Assembly (NCBI GenBank): GCA_002104905.1
Contig: MCFE01000335.1
Span: 28,267-92,266, forward strand
Reading direction: 5' to 3'
DNA from: Basidiobolus meristosporus CBS 931.73
Taxonomy: Eukaryota > Basidiobolomycota > Basidiobolomycetes > Basidiobolales > Basidiobolaceae
DNA: 64,000 bases
Below, piece by piece: positions 11,553 to 21,155 of the stretch (positions are counted from its first letter, which is position 1; every line of letters starts with the position of its first letter). The position numbers and the translations under genes are program-made. The notes under the pieces were generated by a model. It saw nothing but the letters and a program-made list of their open reading frames with translations. It was not told the DNA's origin and searched no databases.

Positions 11553-11732
11553 TTGATATATAAACCACTAAAAAATGTACCAAAGGTGTCTGGTTCCCAA
11601 CAAAACCCCTCTGCTGGCAGCAGCAGAAGTGCAGTGGAACAACAGCTTGCTTTGACATTCAGTGCATTAGGAAGAACTGCATCCAAAAATGGCCATGTTA
11701 GCAGCATGCCCACTGAAGGTTATAATGAGGAG
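11553..11732 (+). pseudogene. Gene X N-terminal fragment
   Basis: VSGSQQNPSAGSSRSAVEQQ and ALTFSA match the start of gene X at 1248. This copy reads on in a single frame (RTASKNGHVSSM), which shows that the frame change in the 1248 copy is a mutation. It is broken at 11733 by an L-type LTR and resumes at 12658. Confidence 0.6.
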
Positions 11733-12657
11733 TATTATGTTGTATTATAATTAGTTTGTGGCTTCTGATGTGATAAAGGGGATAACCAATATTATACAAC
11801 AAATTTCATTATGCCAGTACTGAAATAGGTGATTGGGAGCTTAATATACAAACAGAAAATGCAACTTTCACTAATATCTTAACCTTGGGCTCAAAAAATA
11901 GTGTAGGCAGTAATTCTCACTTATATAGCAGAGTACCAACCTTCTGTTGACTACTTGGCCAATTAACTTTTGGAGCAGCTTTTCTAGCTTTAGATGTCTC
12001 TTTCCTTTTGAGGCAGATATCCCCTTATTAGGATATTTAGAACTGTCCCTTAACCTGCAAGTGCGTGGTAAAGAGGTCTCTAAAGGATACCTATAGACCT
12101 GAATGGGCATCTAGCAGGATGCCTTTAGAGTAAAGGGGCTCTTGGAGGGACACGTTTCTGACAGAAATGTGGGAGTGTTCCTTGTGAAAATTTGATGGAA
12201 TTCTTGTGAGCTTTGCAGTCACTTTACTGATGTAGTACCAATCCAAATGCTCAACAGTGCAAGTGATAAAATGTGGTCTTGAATACATAGGTACAGCACC
12301 AGTGAAATAAATGATGTGATTTGGCTGACTGGTTCAAAAGCTACATGTAGTCAAAGTCACCATGGTAATTGTAGTGATTGAGGCCTAGTATATGTGGTTA
12401 TTGAGCTCTTGTGATCAAAACTACTTAAGCACTTGTCCAAATGAGCTGCATTTTGAAAAATGTGCAGGCTACTGCGTGTACTGCATGACATAATATTCTT
12501 GGATGGATTGGTTCTCAAAGTCTTGGACTTTTGTCCCTCAATGTTGAGTATTTGTAATACTTCATTTCTATGTGATGGTAGCAAAAGGCAAGACAAAGCA
12601 ATGTGTGCAATATTGGTTTTGTGATATTATAGTAATGGCATAGTTTCTATTAGCACA
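11733..12657 (-). mobile_element. L-type solo LTR (reverse, internally shortened)
   Basis: The reverse complement matches the 1.4-kb L-type LTR at 19533-20965: start TGTGCTAATAGAAA against TGTGGTAATGGAAA, end ACAACATAATA against ACAACACAACA, and the shared middle part TTGGTACTACATCAGTAAAG. Much of the CCCCTTTAG-rich block is missing. It is inserted in gene X; the flanks aggag/ggaca suggest a degraded target duplication. Confidence 0.65.
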
Positions 12658-12841
12658 GGACATCTCAGGCTCACAGCAAAGTAGGCAACTAAGTATCTCT
12701 GCAGAGCTGTCAGATTAGCAAAATGTTCAGAGAGATGTGCATGTGGAAAAAGCAGTACCTAAGACAGAGGACCAGCAAATGACCATCATAACTAATGCAA
12801 GAGTCTTAGAGCTGTTAGAAGTGATTGGCAGAACTAGCAGA
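12658..12841 (+). pseudogene. Gene X fragment, continued
   Basis: Text such as agctgtcagattagcaaaatg and agaggaccagcaaatgacca aligns with gene X at 1460-1560 (PQADHYAQADENVA..EDQQVAMI). No open frame remains. The sequence passes into a copia fragment at about 12842. Confidence 0.5.
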
Positions 12842-13055
12842 TAGTGGCTTTCACTAATTTTTTATTGATTGTAAAAGTAGACTTGATACTATATTTGTCT
12901 CTTGCTGATAGTTTAGTGAATATGTCTGCAAATATTTCATCTGTAGGGCAGCAAACCAAGTTAATCAAGTTATTCTTCATAGGTTTATGTATGAAATCAT
13001 ATCCAATATCTGTGTGCTTAGCTCTTACTTGAGAAGTTAAATCTCTATCTAATTG
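12842..13055 (-). pseudogene. Ty1/copia pol fragment (3' end of RNase H)
   Basis: On minus it reads NLVCCPTDE(I/M)FADIFTKLSA, a typical end of a copia polyprotein (compare VYCPTDKMVANILTK in copia 2 near 25480). It is cut on one side by gene X and on the other by the gypsy A1 5' LTR at 13056. Confidence 0.65.
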
Positions 13056-13424
13056 TGTTATGATCTACCACTTGAATATTTAAGTTAGATCAGTTTTTTG
13101 TCATATCAATTAGTTATATGTTCAGCTTATCAGTATATCAGTGTTATCTATCAAATCAGTGGCATTAGTCAGTATATAAATCAGCAGATCCTTATCAGAC
13201 AGTAATAAATATATTAAGCAGGATCTTATTGGGTGATGATGATGCAATCAAATGAGTCATCAGTCACAACCTACATTAGGAGAAACAATTAGTCAGCAAT
13301 TGATCTGGCAAAATGTATATAAGGAGCTGCTGGAGCCTCAATAAAAATTAGTTCAAGTTTTAGTGAGAACAATAGTAGCTATACTCCCTATTCCTCTACA
13401 AATCTTATTCCAAGATTTGTAGCA
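13056..13424 (+). repeat. Gypsy A1 5' LTR
   Basis: 369 bp, TGTTATGATCTACC to CCAAGATTTGTAGCA. It is closely similar to the LTRs at 31598-31965, 34994-35361 and the interrupted one at 19350-21155. A TATA-like gtatataaggag lies at about 13316. The last base pairs are TGTAGCA instead of TGTAACA in the others. No clear tRNA primer site follows. Confidence 0.88.
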
Positions 13425-13498
13425 TTTGTTGCAGCATTAACCAAAAACCTACCTCCTGAAGAAAGAAAAAGCCTCCCTCATTTGTCCAAAAATCAAGA

Positions 13499-14466
13499 AT
13501 GGAGGAATGCTATGCAGCAAATCCAGGCCCAGCAGCAATGTTACTACAGATCCTTAGCCAGCAGCAACAAGGAATGACTGCTATTGCCCAAAGCCAGCAA
13601 AACCCTGTCAAGAGCAACTTTAGTGTGAAGGTACACTGGTTCCATGGTAGAGTCAATGAAAATCTGGGAACTTGGCTCTTCCTGACAGAAGAAGCTTTCA
13701 ACGCTAAGGGAATTGCTCCAGAAAGCAAGTTACATATGCAGCCTCTTACCTGCCAGATGCAGCTTTACAGTGATAGCATAACAAGATCAGGTCAGCCACC
13801 ATGATGGGATGCTCTACAATCTCTACCTGGGATGAGTTTGTGTTGGAAATTTAGGATGATTTTGAACCTCCACACCAGCAGACACCACTAAGAAGAAAGC
13901 TGAAGAAACTCAGACTGAAAGGAATGGTTCAAGAGAGCATCTATGAATATAGATGTCTACTAGGACAAGTTGAAAGAATGAACCCCCTGGATCAAGTGGA
14001 ATACTTTATTGATGGGCTAAATGAAAGTACTTGCAAGGAAGTGAATTATCAAAGTCACCAGGCTATTGAAGAAGCCATCAAGATTGCCATTAACTATAAC
14101 TCAGCTATGTTTGGGGTTGGTAAGCCCACAATCACTAATCAGAGAGGCTACAATCACTATGAAAGAAGACAATCAGAAGCAGTGCCAGTAGAAATAGATA
14201 CGCTGCAGAAGAATTCTACCACAGAAGAATGTAAGAAGAAGGGACTTTGCTTCAATTGCCACAAGCAGGGATATATTGCAAAGTTCTGCCCTCAGAAAAG
14301 AAATGAGCACCAGCCATCAAGAACCTTCAGCCATATTGAAGCCCTTGAGCATAGCAATATGGAGGATGAACTCAAACAAGACTCAGAATTCACCTCCCAT
14401 ATGACAGAAGAATACCTATCCCAGATGACCTCAAACTCAGGAAGCTATTTTACTCAAAGAGAATAA
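13499..14466 (+). pseudogene. gag: Gag of gypsy A1
   Basis: MEECYAANPGPAAMLLQ at ATG 13499, with a stop at about 13802 and another (TAG, probably from CAG) near 13850, then open from 13924 to 14466. The capsid-like core includes WFHGRVNENLGTWLFLTEEAF. Near 14250 a zinc knuckle reads CFNCHKQGYIAKFC: the metal-binding His of CX2CX4HX4C is Tyr, a C-to-T change. Gag would form the virus-like particle. Non-functional. Confidence 0.8.
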
Positions 14467-16150
14467 TTAACAGAGTACCTGCCAAGATTGTGAATGGCTC
14501 AGGAGCATTGCATGAGTAAATATCAGGGCAATTTGCTTTTAGGGCTGGAATCAACTTGGAACCTACCAAATCAGCTTCAGTTTCAACAGCTGATGGGAAC
14601 TCTCACATAATCAACCATATTACTCAGCCAGTAAGGATGAAGATCAATGACTATGAAGAAGACCTACAGGTCTATATATTTAGGAACTGCAGGTTTGACC
14701 TTGTATTTGGAAAAACCTGTCTATTTTGTTGTGATCTATCAATCAACTAGAGCACCCAGATGTTCCTTATGCTGGTATTACAAGTGGATTCCTCTACTTG
14801 CGTACCCCAGAAAGTCATGACTCATTTGAAGGAATATTTAAAAGTATTTCCAGATGAACTTGGTAGCCTACCACCAGTCAGAGATGTGGATCTTGCCATT
14901 GACACAGGAGATAGCCCTCCAGTGAGTAAGACACCTTACTGAATGAGTCAATTGGAATTGGAAGAGATGAAGAGACAAATAGATCAGTTATTGGAGCATG
15001 GATATATCAGACCCAGCAAGTCCCCTTGGGGAGCACCAGTACTATTTGTGAAGAGGAAGGATGGCAAACTTAGGATGTGCATTGACTACAGAGCCCTCAA
15101 CTTGGTTACCATAAAGAATAAGTACCCCATACCTTGAATTGAAGATCTTTTGGACCAACTCAATGGAGCCGCTATATTCAGCAAGATTGACCTTGTGTCA
15201 GGATACAACAAGATCAGTGTGAAGCCAGAAGACATCCCTAAGACAGCATTCAGGACCAGATATGGACATTACAAGTACTTAGTCATGAGTTTTGATCTCA
15301 CTAATGCCCCTTCAACATTCATAACCCTGATGCAGACTATCTTTCAGGTGTATTTAGACAGGTTTATGATAATCTACCTAGATGACATATAAATATACAG
15401 CAAGACAGTAGAGGATCACCTGGTGCACATTAAAAGGTCTTGATGAAGTAAAGAGAAAACAAGCTATATGGCAAGCTACCCAAGTGTGAATTCTTCAAGG
15501 AACATGCTGAATATCTGGGACATAGAGTGACTTGCACAGGAGTGACCTTGGACCCTAAAAAGGTTGAAGCTGTCAAGAATCTGAAGTAGCCCCATAGCAT
15601 ATTGGAACTCAGATCATTCCTTTGACTGGTTTCCTATTATTGGAGATTTGTCAAGTCCTTTGCAAATATGGCAGCTCCTTCAACTGATATCCTCAAAAAA
15701 GGCAATACCTACAAGTGGGACATAGCTTGTGAGACTGCCTTTGGGATGCTCAAGAATGAGCTTGCTAAGTTGCCAAGCTTAAGAATACCTGACTTCAGAA
15801 AAGAGTTTACTCTGTGTGCAGATGCTTCAGATTATGCAATTGGTGGAGTGTTGAGTCAAGAACATGAGGGAAAGGACTACACAGTTGCCTTTGAAAGCTA
15901 GGAACCAGACTTAGCGGAACAAAGCTATCCAGTGCATGGGAAGGAGATGCTTGCTATAATACACTGCTTGATGACATGGAGATGCTATATTGCAGGAGTC
16001 AAATGCACTGTGAAGACTGATCATGCCTCCCTCAAGTATATATTTACTCAGAAGGTACTCTCTAGAAGAATGACAAGATGGAGTGAATACATTCAGCAAT
16101 TTGACCTGGAGATTGTCTACTGCCCTAGGATAAAACAACAAGGTTGCTGA
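14467..16150 (+). pseudogene. pol: Pol of gypsy A1: protease, reverse transcriptase, RNase H
   Basis: Protease-like region about 14556-14750. Reverse transcriptase from 14943: [20 protein letters not shown], then TGA at 15137 ([11 protein letters not shown], a CGA-to-TGA change is likely), [10 protein letters not shown], and YLDD near 15378 followed directly by TAA. RNase H starts FTLCADASDYAIGG (15800) and includes KTDHASLKYIFTQ (16015). Both stops have counterparts at the same codons in copy A2 (29255 and 29509). Confidence 0.85.
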
Positions 16151-16525
16151 TGCCTTATCAAGATTAGATCAAGTTGCACAACTCCACTTGGTGCATGAAT
16201 CAGATTGGCCTAGCCTATTACCAAAGTACTTGGAGGACCAAGCCACTCCTGAATGAGGTGGATGAAGAGATAAAGAAGATAATCCGTGATGAAGCCAGCA
16301 AATTTGTAATACAGGATGAAACACACTATCAATTGTTGATGGAAGCCCAATTGCCTATTGCCCTTACATTTCTTGCCTGGATTTAATACATAAGCTACAC
16401 AATGGATATGGACATCTTGGAATTGAAGGAACATATAGCCTTGTGAGAGCCAGAGCATGGTGGCCCTGAATGAAACAAGACATTAGAAGCTAGTAAAGAC
16501 ATGCTCAAATTGCCAAATCAACCAT
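16151..16525 (+). pseudogene. Gypsy A1 integrase, zinc-finger part only
   Basis: Remnants of LSRLDQVAQLHLVHESDWPSL and the HKLHNGYGHLGIEGTYSL zinc-binding region (about 16390-16445), then NCQINHG where A2 has NCQMNQG. The catalytic core seen at 30703-31263 in A2 has been deleted here together with the left end of Harbinger-like copy 6. Confidence 0.7.
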
Positions 16526-16530
16526 GGCAT

Positions 16531-17444
16531 AGATATCCAAGTGTGTGCTCTACCCTCACTCTGAAATAATTAAATATCTCATTGTAGAGCTTCTGCTTCC
16601 TGCTAAGCCCACCATTCCTTGGCTTCCTATAAGCTGTAGGACATCCTAATCTTTGACAATCCTCTCCTATATAAGCTAAGTCTGCCATACATTTCTCCCC
16701 TCTACTGAATTCTGGATGATTCTCTACCCAGAGTGCTTTGTCATGCCTACTTCCAGCAAATGGCCCACTAAACCAGATGATGTACCCTCAACATCAGACA
16801 GTGTGGGAAGCTTCACACAGTGTGCCTTGTACTTGCCAGAATAAAAGTGCCTCTGCCATCTAGAGTTCTGTTGATCCTGACTGGGAAGCTATCCAAAATA
16901 ATACAGATATGGAACCTGTATATGACTAATTTAGCATGAATATTTTGGTGACAACTTAATAGTTACAACAACCCTCAATGTCAGACAGTACTTGAAGCTT
17001 CACTCAGTGTGCCTTGTACTTGCCAGAATAAAAGTGCCTCTGCCCACTAGAAGGTCTGTTAATCCTGACTGGGAAGGTTTCCAAAATACTCCTTATATGG
17101 AACCTGTTGCTGAACACTCTGGGATATGGAAGTCTGTAGGAGCTTCTGAACCTAATATTCCATGCTTGCTCTAAGTCATTTATATCCTCTGCAAGGTGGT
17201 TCTCCATTGCTGTCAGCTGGGAATAAAAACTTATAGGACTTTTGTTGCCATGGATGGTGGGACAAAACCTTGTGGGGCAATAGTTCTTGTAATAGCAGAG
17301 AAGCTTAACAAGGGATCTCCTTGAGTAGAATGGGGTAGATGTTCCACATTACTGGGTATAGATCTCCTCAAGTGTGTCAGAAGGAAATCCAGTAGTAGTG
17401 ATGGGATTGTTGAGAAAGGGCCATTCAGATGAGTAAGTCATAAT
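16531..17444 (-). pseudogene. DDE_Tnp_4 transposase of copy 6, truncated
   Basis: Minus strand from the start near 17444 (LINNPITTTGFPSDTL) to 16531, lacking the C-terminal third and containing the 135-bp internal duplication with a 51-bp insert. The open piece 17004-17207 covers MENHLAEDINDLEQAWN to GQRHFYSGKYKAH. Dead. Confidence 0.75.
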
Positions 17445-17798
17445 AAAGCTGGTAGGTGATTGGGCTGAGGTGTATTGATCTGATTTGGAGCAATCTACTT
17501 TATTTATCTGAATTTCCATGCATTGCAATTAAATCTCCATCAATTGCCATGTATCCCATCATACGTTGCAAAAATCATCCGCTAACAATGACTTAATATT
17601 TTTATTGATGCTTTACTCACAAATCTATAATAGACAGAAAATCTGCAATTGATGGGATCAGATCTGTGTCAATGTGATCCAAGATACATCATGCATAATA
17701 TATAGAAAACTCATCAATCAAATTAGTTTTCATATATACTTTATATAAGACCAGGTTGATGCCAACACATTACTCTATAAATATCCAAATTCATCACT

Positions 17799-19038
17799 TT
17801 GGTCCCTATATCAAGTCTCATCTTATCTTTAGTACAACCCAGACAAAACCCTTCCCCCAGCTCACAAGTGTGGCCAGGACTGGAGAAGTTGATATTGGAT
17901 CCATTTAAGTTCTCACCAAATGATTTTAGTATGGCCTTAGTATCTATGATGAGCCTTCATACAGATATTTTGGGACTACTTATCAATCTAGCAGAACTAG
18001 ATACCTCAGAGAGTCAACAAGGATGGAAAAACCTGAGTAGAAAGCTGTGGTATGAGTTCTACTTCAAGATGTCAGCAAATGTATGTAAGAAGATATATAA
18101 CAAGACAAGAATTGAAATCAAGAATGAGGTGAGAGTGATGGGATTTGATTAGTAGCCATACAGGAACAATTTTGCACGCAATTTGCACAGTACAGTCTGG
18201 ACACATCCATTTAGGCCGCAACTTTGGGAACAAAAGTGATTTTGAATGAGTTTTTGCCTCAAATGACTAGTATGCCATATGATATATTAGTAGAGCTAAG
18301 TGGCTTCTAAGAGCAAAATACACAGGAATCATCCAGGCAACAGTTCCAAAGTATCACACAGAGGGTAAGTAAATACCTTGAGGAATCAGAAGGTGAGCTT
18401 CAAGAGGAAGAATAAAGACTGCAAGCAACAACATCTAGATTGCTCCAGCACTCCTTGCGGGATTCCTTACCATTCCTTGCAACATCAGTGCACCCCACAT
18501 ATCAGTCCAAGCTACGACAACACCCTTCACAAGAGCTCCTTGAATCAAGTCAATGTGTGCCAGATCAACAGGCATGCTTCAGAGCAAAACCACCAGAACT
18601 TGCCAAACTGCTCATTTAGACACAAGTCCATTGGAGTGGGCCAAATTGTGTCAACAAGTGGCATCACATTGAACTCAGCCAAGGGCCATGCCAGCCCATC
18701 AAGTTGCATCTGCAGGTGCCATTACACCTGACCATCAGTGAGTTTCCTCTAGTGAATTGACTGATGATAACCCACAAGAATTGCCTTCACTACTGGAGCC
18801 TTTGGCAAGTAAAAGAACGCGTCAGCATGTAGCACTGCAGGCCAGATCAGTTGCATCATCTGGGGCAATTAAGCATGGCCAAGCTGTAGCATTGTACTCA
18901 TCAGCTAGGAGGCAAAATACTGACTACAAATACACAAGTAGCCAAGAGGATAGTAAACAAGGAAGTAGTTTAGGTGTGCAAGGTGAATCACTACCATATG
19001 CTTCAGTAGTAATCCCTATGAGAGTAAAACCTAGGTGA
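17799..19038 (+). pseudogene. ORF2 of Harbinger-like copy 6
   Basis: The first 117 codons (17799-18152) read without a stop through DTSESQQGWKNLSRKLWYEF: the codon that is TGA in copies 1, 4 and 5 is CAA here, supporting Gln as the ancestral residue. After 18152 stops and shifts appear; the tail is open at 18757-19038 (LPYASVVIPMRVKPR). Confidence 0.8.
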
Positions 19039-19292
19039 AGATGATGTCACTACATTGAATTGCTATTACTTGTCATGATCCAGACAATGCATCAGTGATC
19101 ACTAAACTTTTGGTATCAGCAATAACAAGGCTCATTGTGTCAGATTGTGCCATAGTGTGCAAGATTGTCCCACATAGTGTGAAATTGTCCAAGATTAATC
19201 CTGCTTATTGGTAGTTATAATATTGCGCCCAATTTTTCTTAGTGACTGCAGATTGTGCCACGCACCCTGGCACAGTATGACGGAACAAGTCT

Positions 19293-19349
19293 ATTGGTAT
19301 CACAAGAAAAGAGTTAGAGGAGAACCCTCTCAACTTGAGTAGGGGAAAA
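19293..19349 (+). other. End of gypsy A1 internal region with polypurine tract
   Basis: ATTGGTATCACAAGAAAA and GAACCCTCTCAACTTGAG match 31542-31597 of A2, just before its 3' LTR. AGTAGGGGAAAA directly before the LTR is a good polypurine tract. Confidence 0.7.
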
Positions 19350-19794
19350 TGATATGATCTGCCACTTGAATGGCTAAGTTAGAGCAGTTTTTGGACAAAT
19401 CAATTAGTTATATGTTTAGCCTATCAGTATATAAGTGTTGTCTATCAAATTAGTAGCATTAGTCAGCAGATGAATCAGCAGATCCTTATTAGACAGGAAT
19501 AGATATATTGAGTAGGATTGTATTGGGTGATGTGTGGTAATGGAAAGTATACCAATACTACAATATCTCAAAGCCAATATTGCACTCATTTCTTTATTTT
19601 GCTTTTTGCTATTGTAACTCACAAGTGAAAGATCAAGAAATTTCAACTTTGAAGGACTAATACTCCAGACCCTGACAAGCAATCCACCCAAGAATACTAT
19701 GCCATAGTGAACATGGAGTAACCAACATATGTTTCAAATTACAGCTCATTTGCAGCAGTACTTGAGGAGTTATTACCAAAAGAGTCTAATTATA

Positions 19795-20005
19795 AGACTT
19801 ATTCTATCATTCCAGCTGATCATAGTGCCCAAGAGTGCCATAGCATGCCAGATGGTGCCTGATCATGCCACAGAGTGCCAGATGATGCTATACAATGCCA
19901 ATTTGGGATCAAAATTGACATACACATGACCCTAAAATATCAAATTAATAGCAAAACATACAGCACTTTCTGGCACTATGATCAATAGCACAATGGAACA
20001 AGTCT
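19795..20005. mobile_element. Harbinger-related MITE, 211 bp
   Basis: Ends AGACTTATTC and GGAACAAGTCT, like the full Harbinger-like element; the terminal inverted repeats extend to about 34 bp and both finish with TGATCATAGTGCC. The direct repeat ATTATA flanks it (19789-19794, 20006-20011). The interior carries eight TGCC/TGCT boxes at exact 10-bp spacing (19826-19899). It has no ORF, so it would depend on the transposase of the 3.4-kb element. Confidence 0.82.
19826..19899 (+). repeat. Array of TGCC boxes in perfect 10-bp phase
   Basis: TGCC starts at 19826, 19836, 19846, 19856, 19866, 19876 and 19896; position 19886 has TGCT. The full elements have shorter versions at the transposase-side end, for example 50543, 50553, 50563 and the opposite-strand GGCA at 50594 and 50604. 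Confidence 0.85.
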
Positions 20006-20445
20006 ATTATACATACTAGGCCACTATTGCTAGAATTACTATGGTGACTTTGATTGTGTGTAACTTTTGAACCAGCCAATCAAATCACGTAAAGTTTTCA
20101 CAGGTGCTGCACTTATGTCCAATCTGCGCTACTGCAGAACTTTAGCTCTGTATCATGTGTATTGCTTGCCCAAAAACCTTGATCCTTTGGAAATTTCATA
20201 TATATGACTTCCCCAGCTGAAAAATAAGGAGAGCCTCTCTTTCTAGAATCTCCACACTACAATTACAAGCTCAAAGGTTATAGACTTCCCCTGCATCACT
20301 TGCACTGTTGAGTATTCTGGCTCTGATTGGTACTACATCAGTAAAGAGACTGCAAAGCTCACAAGAATCCAATCAAAGTTCTACAAGAAACTATCACTTT
20401 TCTGTTGGAAAAGTCCCCTCTGAGAAACCCTTTCCTCAATTGACA

Positions 20446-20660
20446 CCCTGAAAGACACCCCTTTAGTCTAAAAACCCCTTTAGAGACCCCTTTAAGAAAC
20501 TCCTTTACTCTAAAGAAGCCCCTTTAGTGTAAAGTCCACTTTAGAGACCACTACAAGAAGCCCCTTTACTCTAAAGACACCCCTTTGGACACCCCTTTAA
20601 GTCTTAAGGCCCATTGAGAGAATTCTACAACACACCCCTTTAGGTTAAAGGGGAGCTCAA
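20446..20660. repeat. CCCCTTTAG/CTAAAGG degenerate repeat block in L-type LTR
   Basis: Roughly ten copies of CCCCTTTA(G/A) alternate with CTCTAAAG or GTAAAG, making many small palindromes of the CTTTAGNNTAAAG kind. The sister block is at 28793-28995. Function unknown; could be repeated regulatory boxes or a structured RNA. Confidence 0.6.
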
Positions 20661-21155
20661 AATTTCTGTATCAAGAAATATTTCCTCAGATGGAAAGTGA
20701 CTTCTAAGTAAGGAAAAGTTATTATAAAAATACATAAGCCCATTAGTTGGCAGAAGGTCAGAAAACTGCTGTAGAAGTGAGAAACACTGCCAATAGTATA
20801 TTTTGAGCCTAAGATCAAGGATATTAGTGAGAGTTTTATCTTCTTTTGGTATATCAAGCTCCCAATAAACTAATTCAGTAGTAGCATACTGAAAGTTGTT
20901 GTATATTGTTGATTAGACTCTACATTGTAGAACAAGCTCTAAACTAGTCATAATACAACACAACAGATGATGATGCAATCAAATGAGTCATCAGCCACAG
21001 CCTACATTAGGAAATACAATTAGTCATCAATTGATCTGGCAAAATGTATATTAGGAGCTGCTGGAACCTCAATGAAAATTGGCTCAAGTTTTAGTGAATA
21101 CAATACTAGCTAAACTCCCTATTCCTCTACAACTCTTATACCAAGATTTGTAACA

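Larger units (their letters stand above)
13425..16525 (+). mobile_element. Ty3/gypsy retrotransposon A1, internal region (5' two thirds)
   Basis: Gag, protease, reverse transcriptase, RNase H and the beginning of integrase in standard Ty3 order, with many stops and shifts. It ends at about 16525 in the integrase H2C2 finger region, where Harbinger-like copy 6 begins; the rest of the integrase is missing, and the 3' flank resumes at 19293 just upstream of the 3' LTR. Confidence 0.88.
16531..19292 (-). mobile_element. Harbinger-like DNA transposon, copy 6 (left end deleted)
   Basis: Same orientation as copy 1. The right end GGAACAAGTCT is at 19282-19292, followed by att (19293-19295). The left end with its terminal repeat is missing: homology begins at the equivalent of position 2063. 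Inside, the part equivalent to 2317-2450 occurs twice (about 16785-16920 and 16972-17107), separated by about 51 bp of unknown origin. Strong CpG loss, so old. Confidence 0.88.
19533..20965 (+). mobile_element. L-type solo LTR (about 1.4 kb), with nested MITE
   Basis: Begins TGTGGTAATGGAAAG and ends AATACAACACAACA, flanked by GATG on both sides (19529-19532, 20966-20969). It contains a MITE at 19795-20005 and a block rich in CCCCTTTAG and CTTTAGNNTAAAG-like repeats (20446-20660). No protein-coding capacity. TG...CA ends and a short target duplication point to a solo LTR of a family whose internal part is not in this window. Other copies: 11733-12657 and 28126-29147. Confidence 0.75.
19350..21155 (+). 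repeat. Gypsy A1 3' LTR, interrupted by an L-type LTR
   Basis: TGATATGATCTGCCAC at 19350 to CCAAGATTTGTAACA at 21155. Removing 19533-20965 plus one GATG restores an LTR matching 13056-13424 across the join (gggtGATGATGATGCAATC). Confidence 0.88.
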
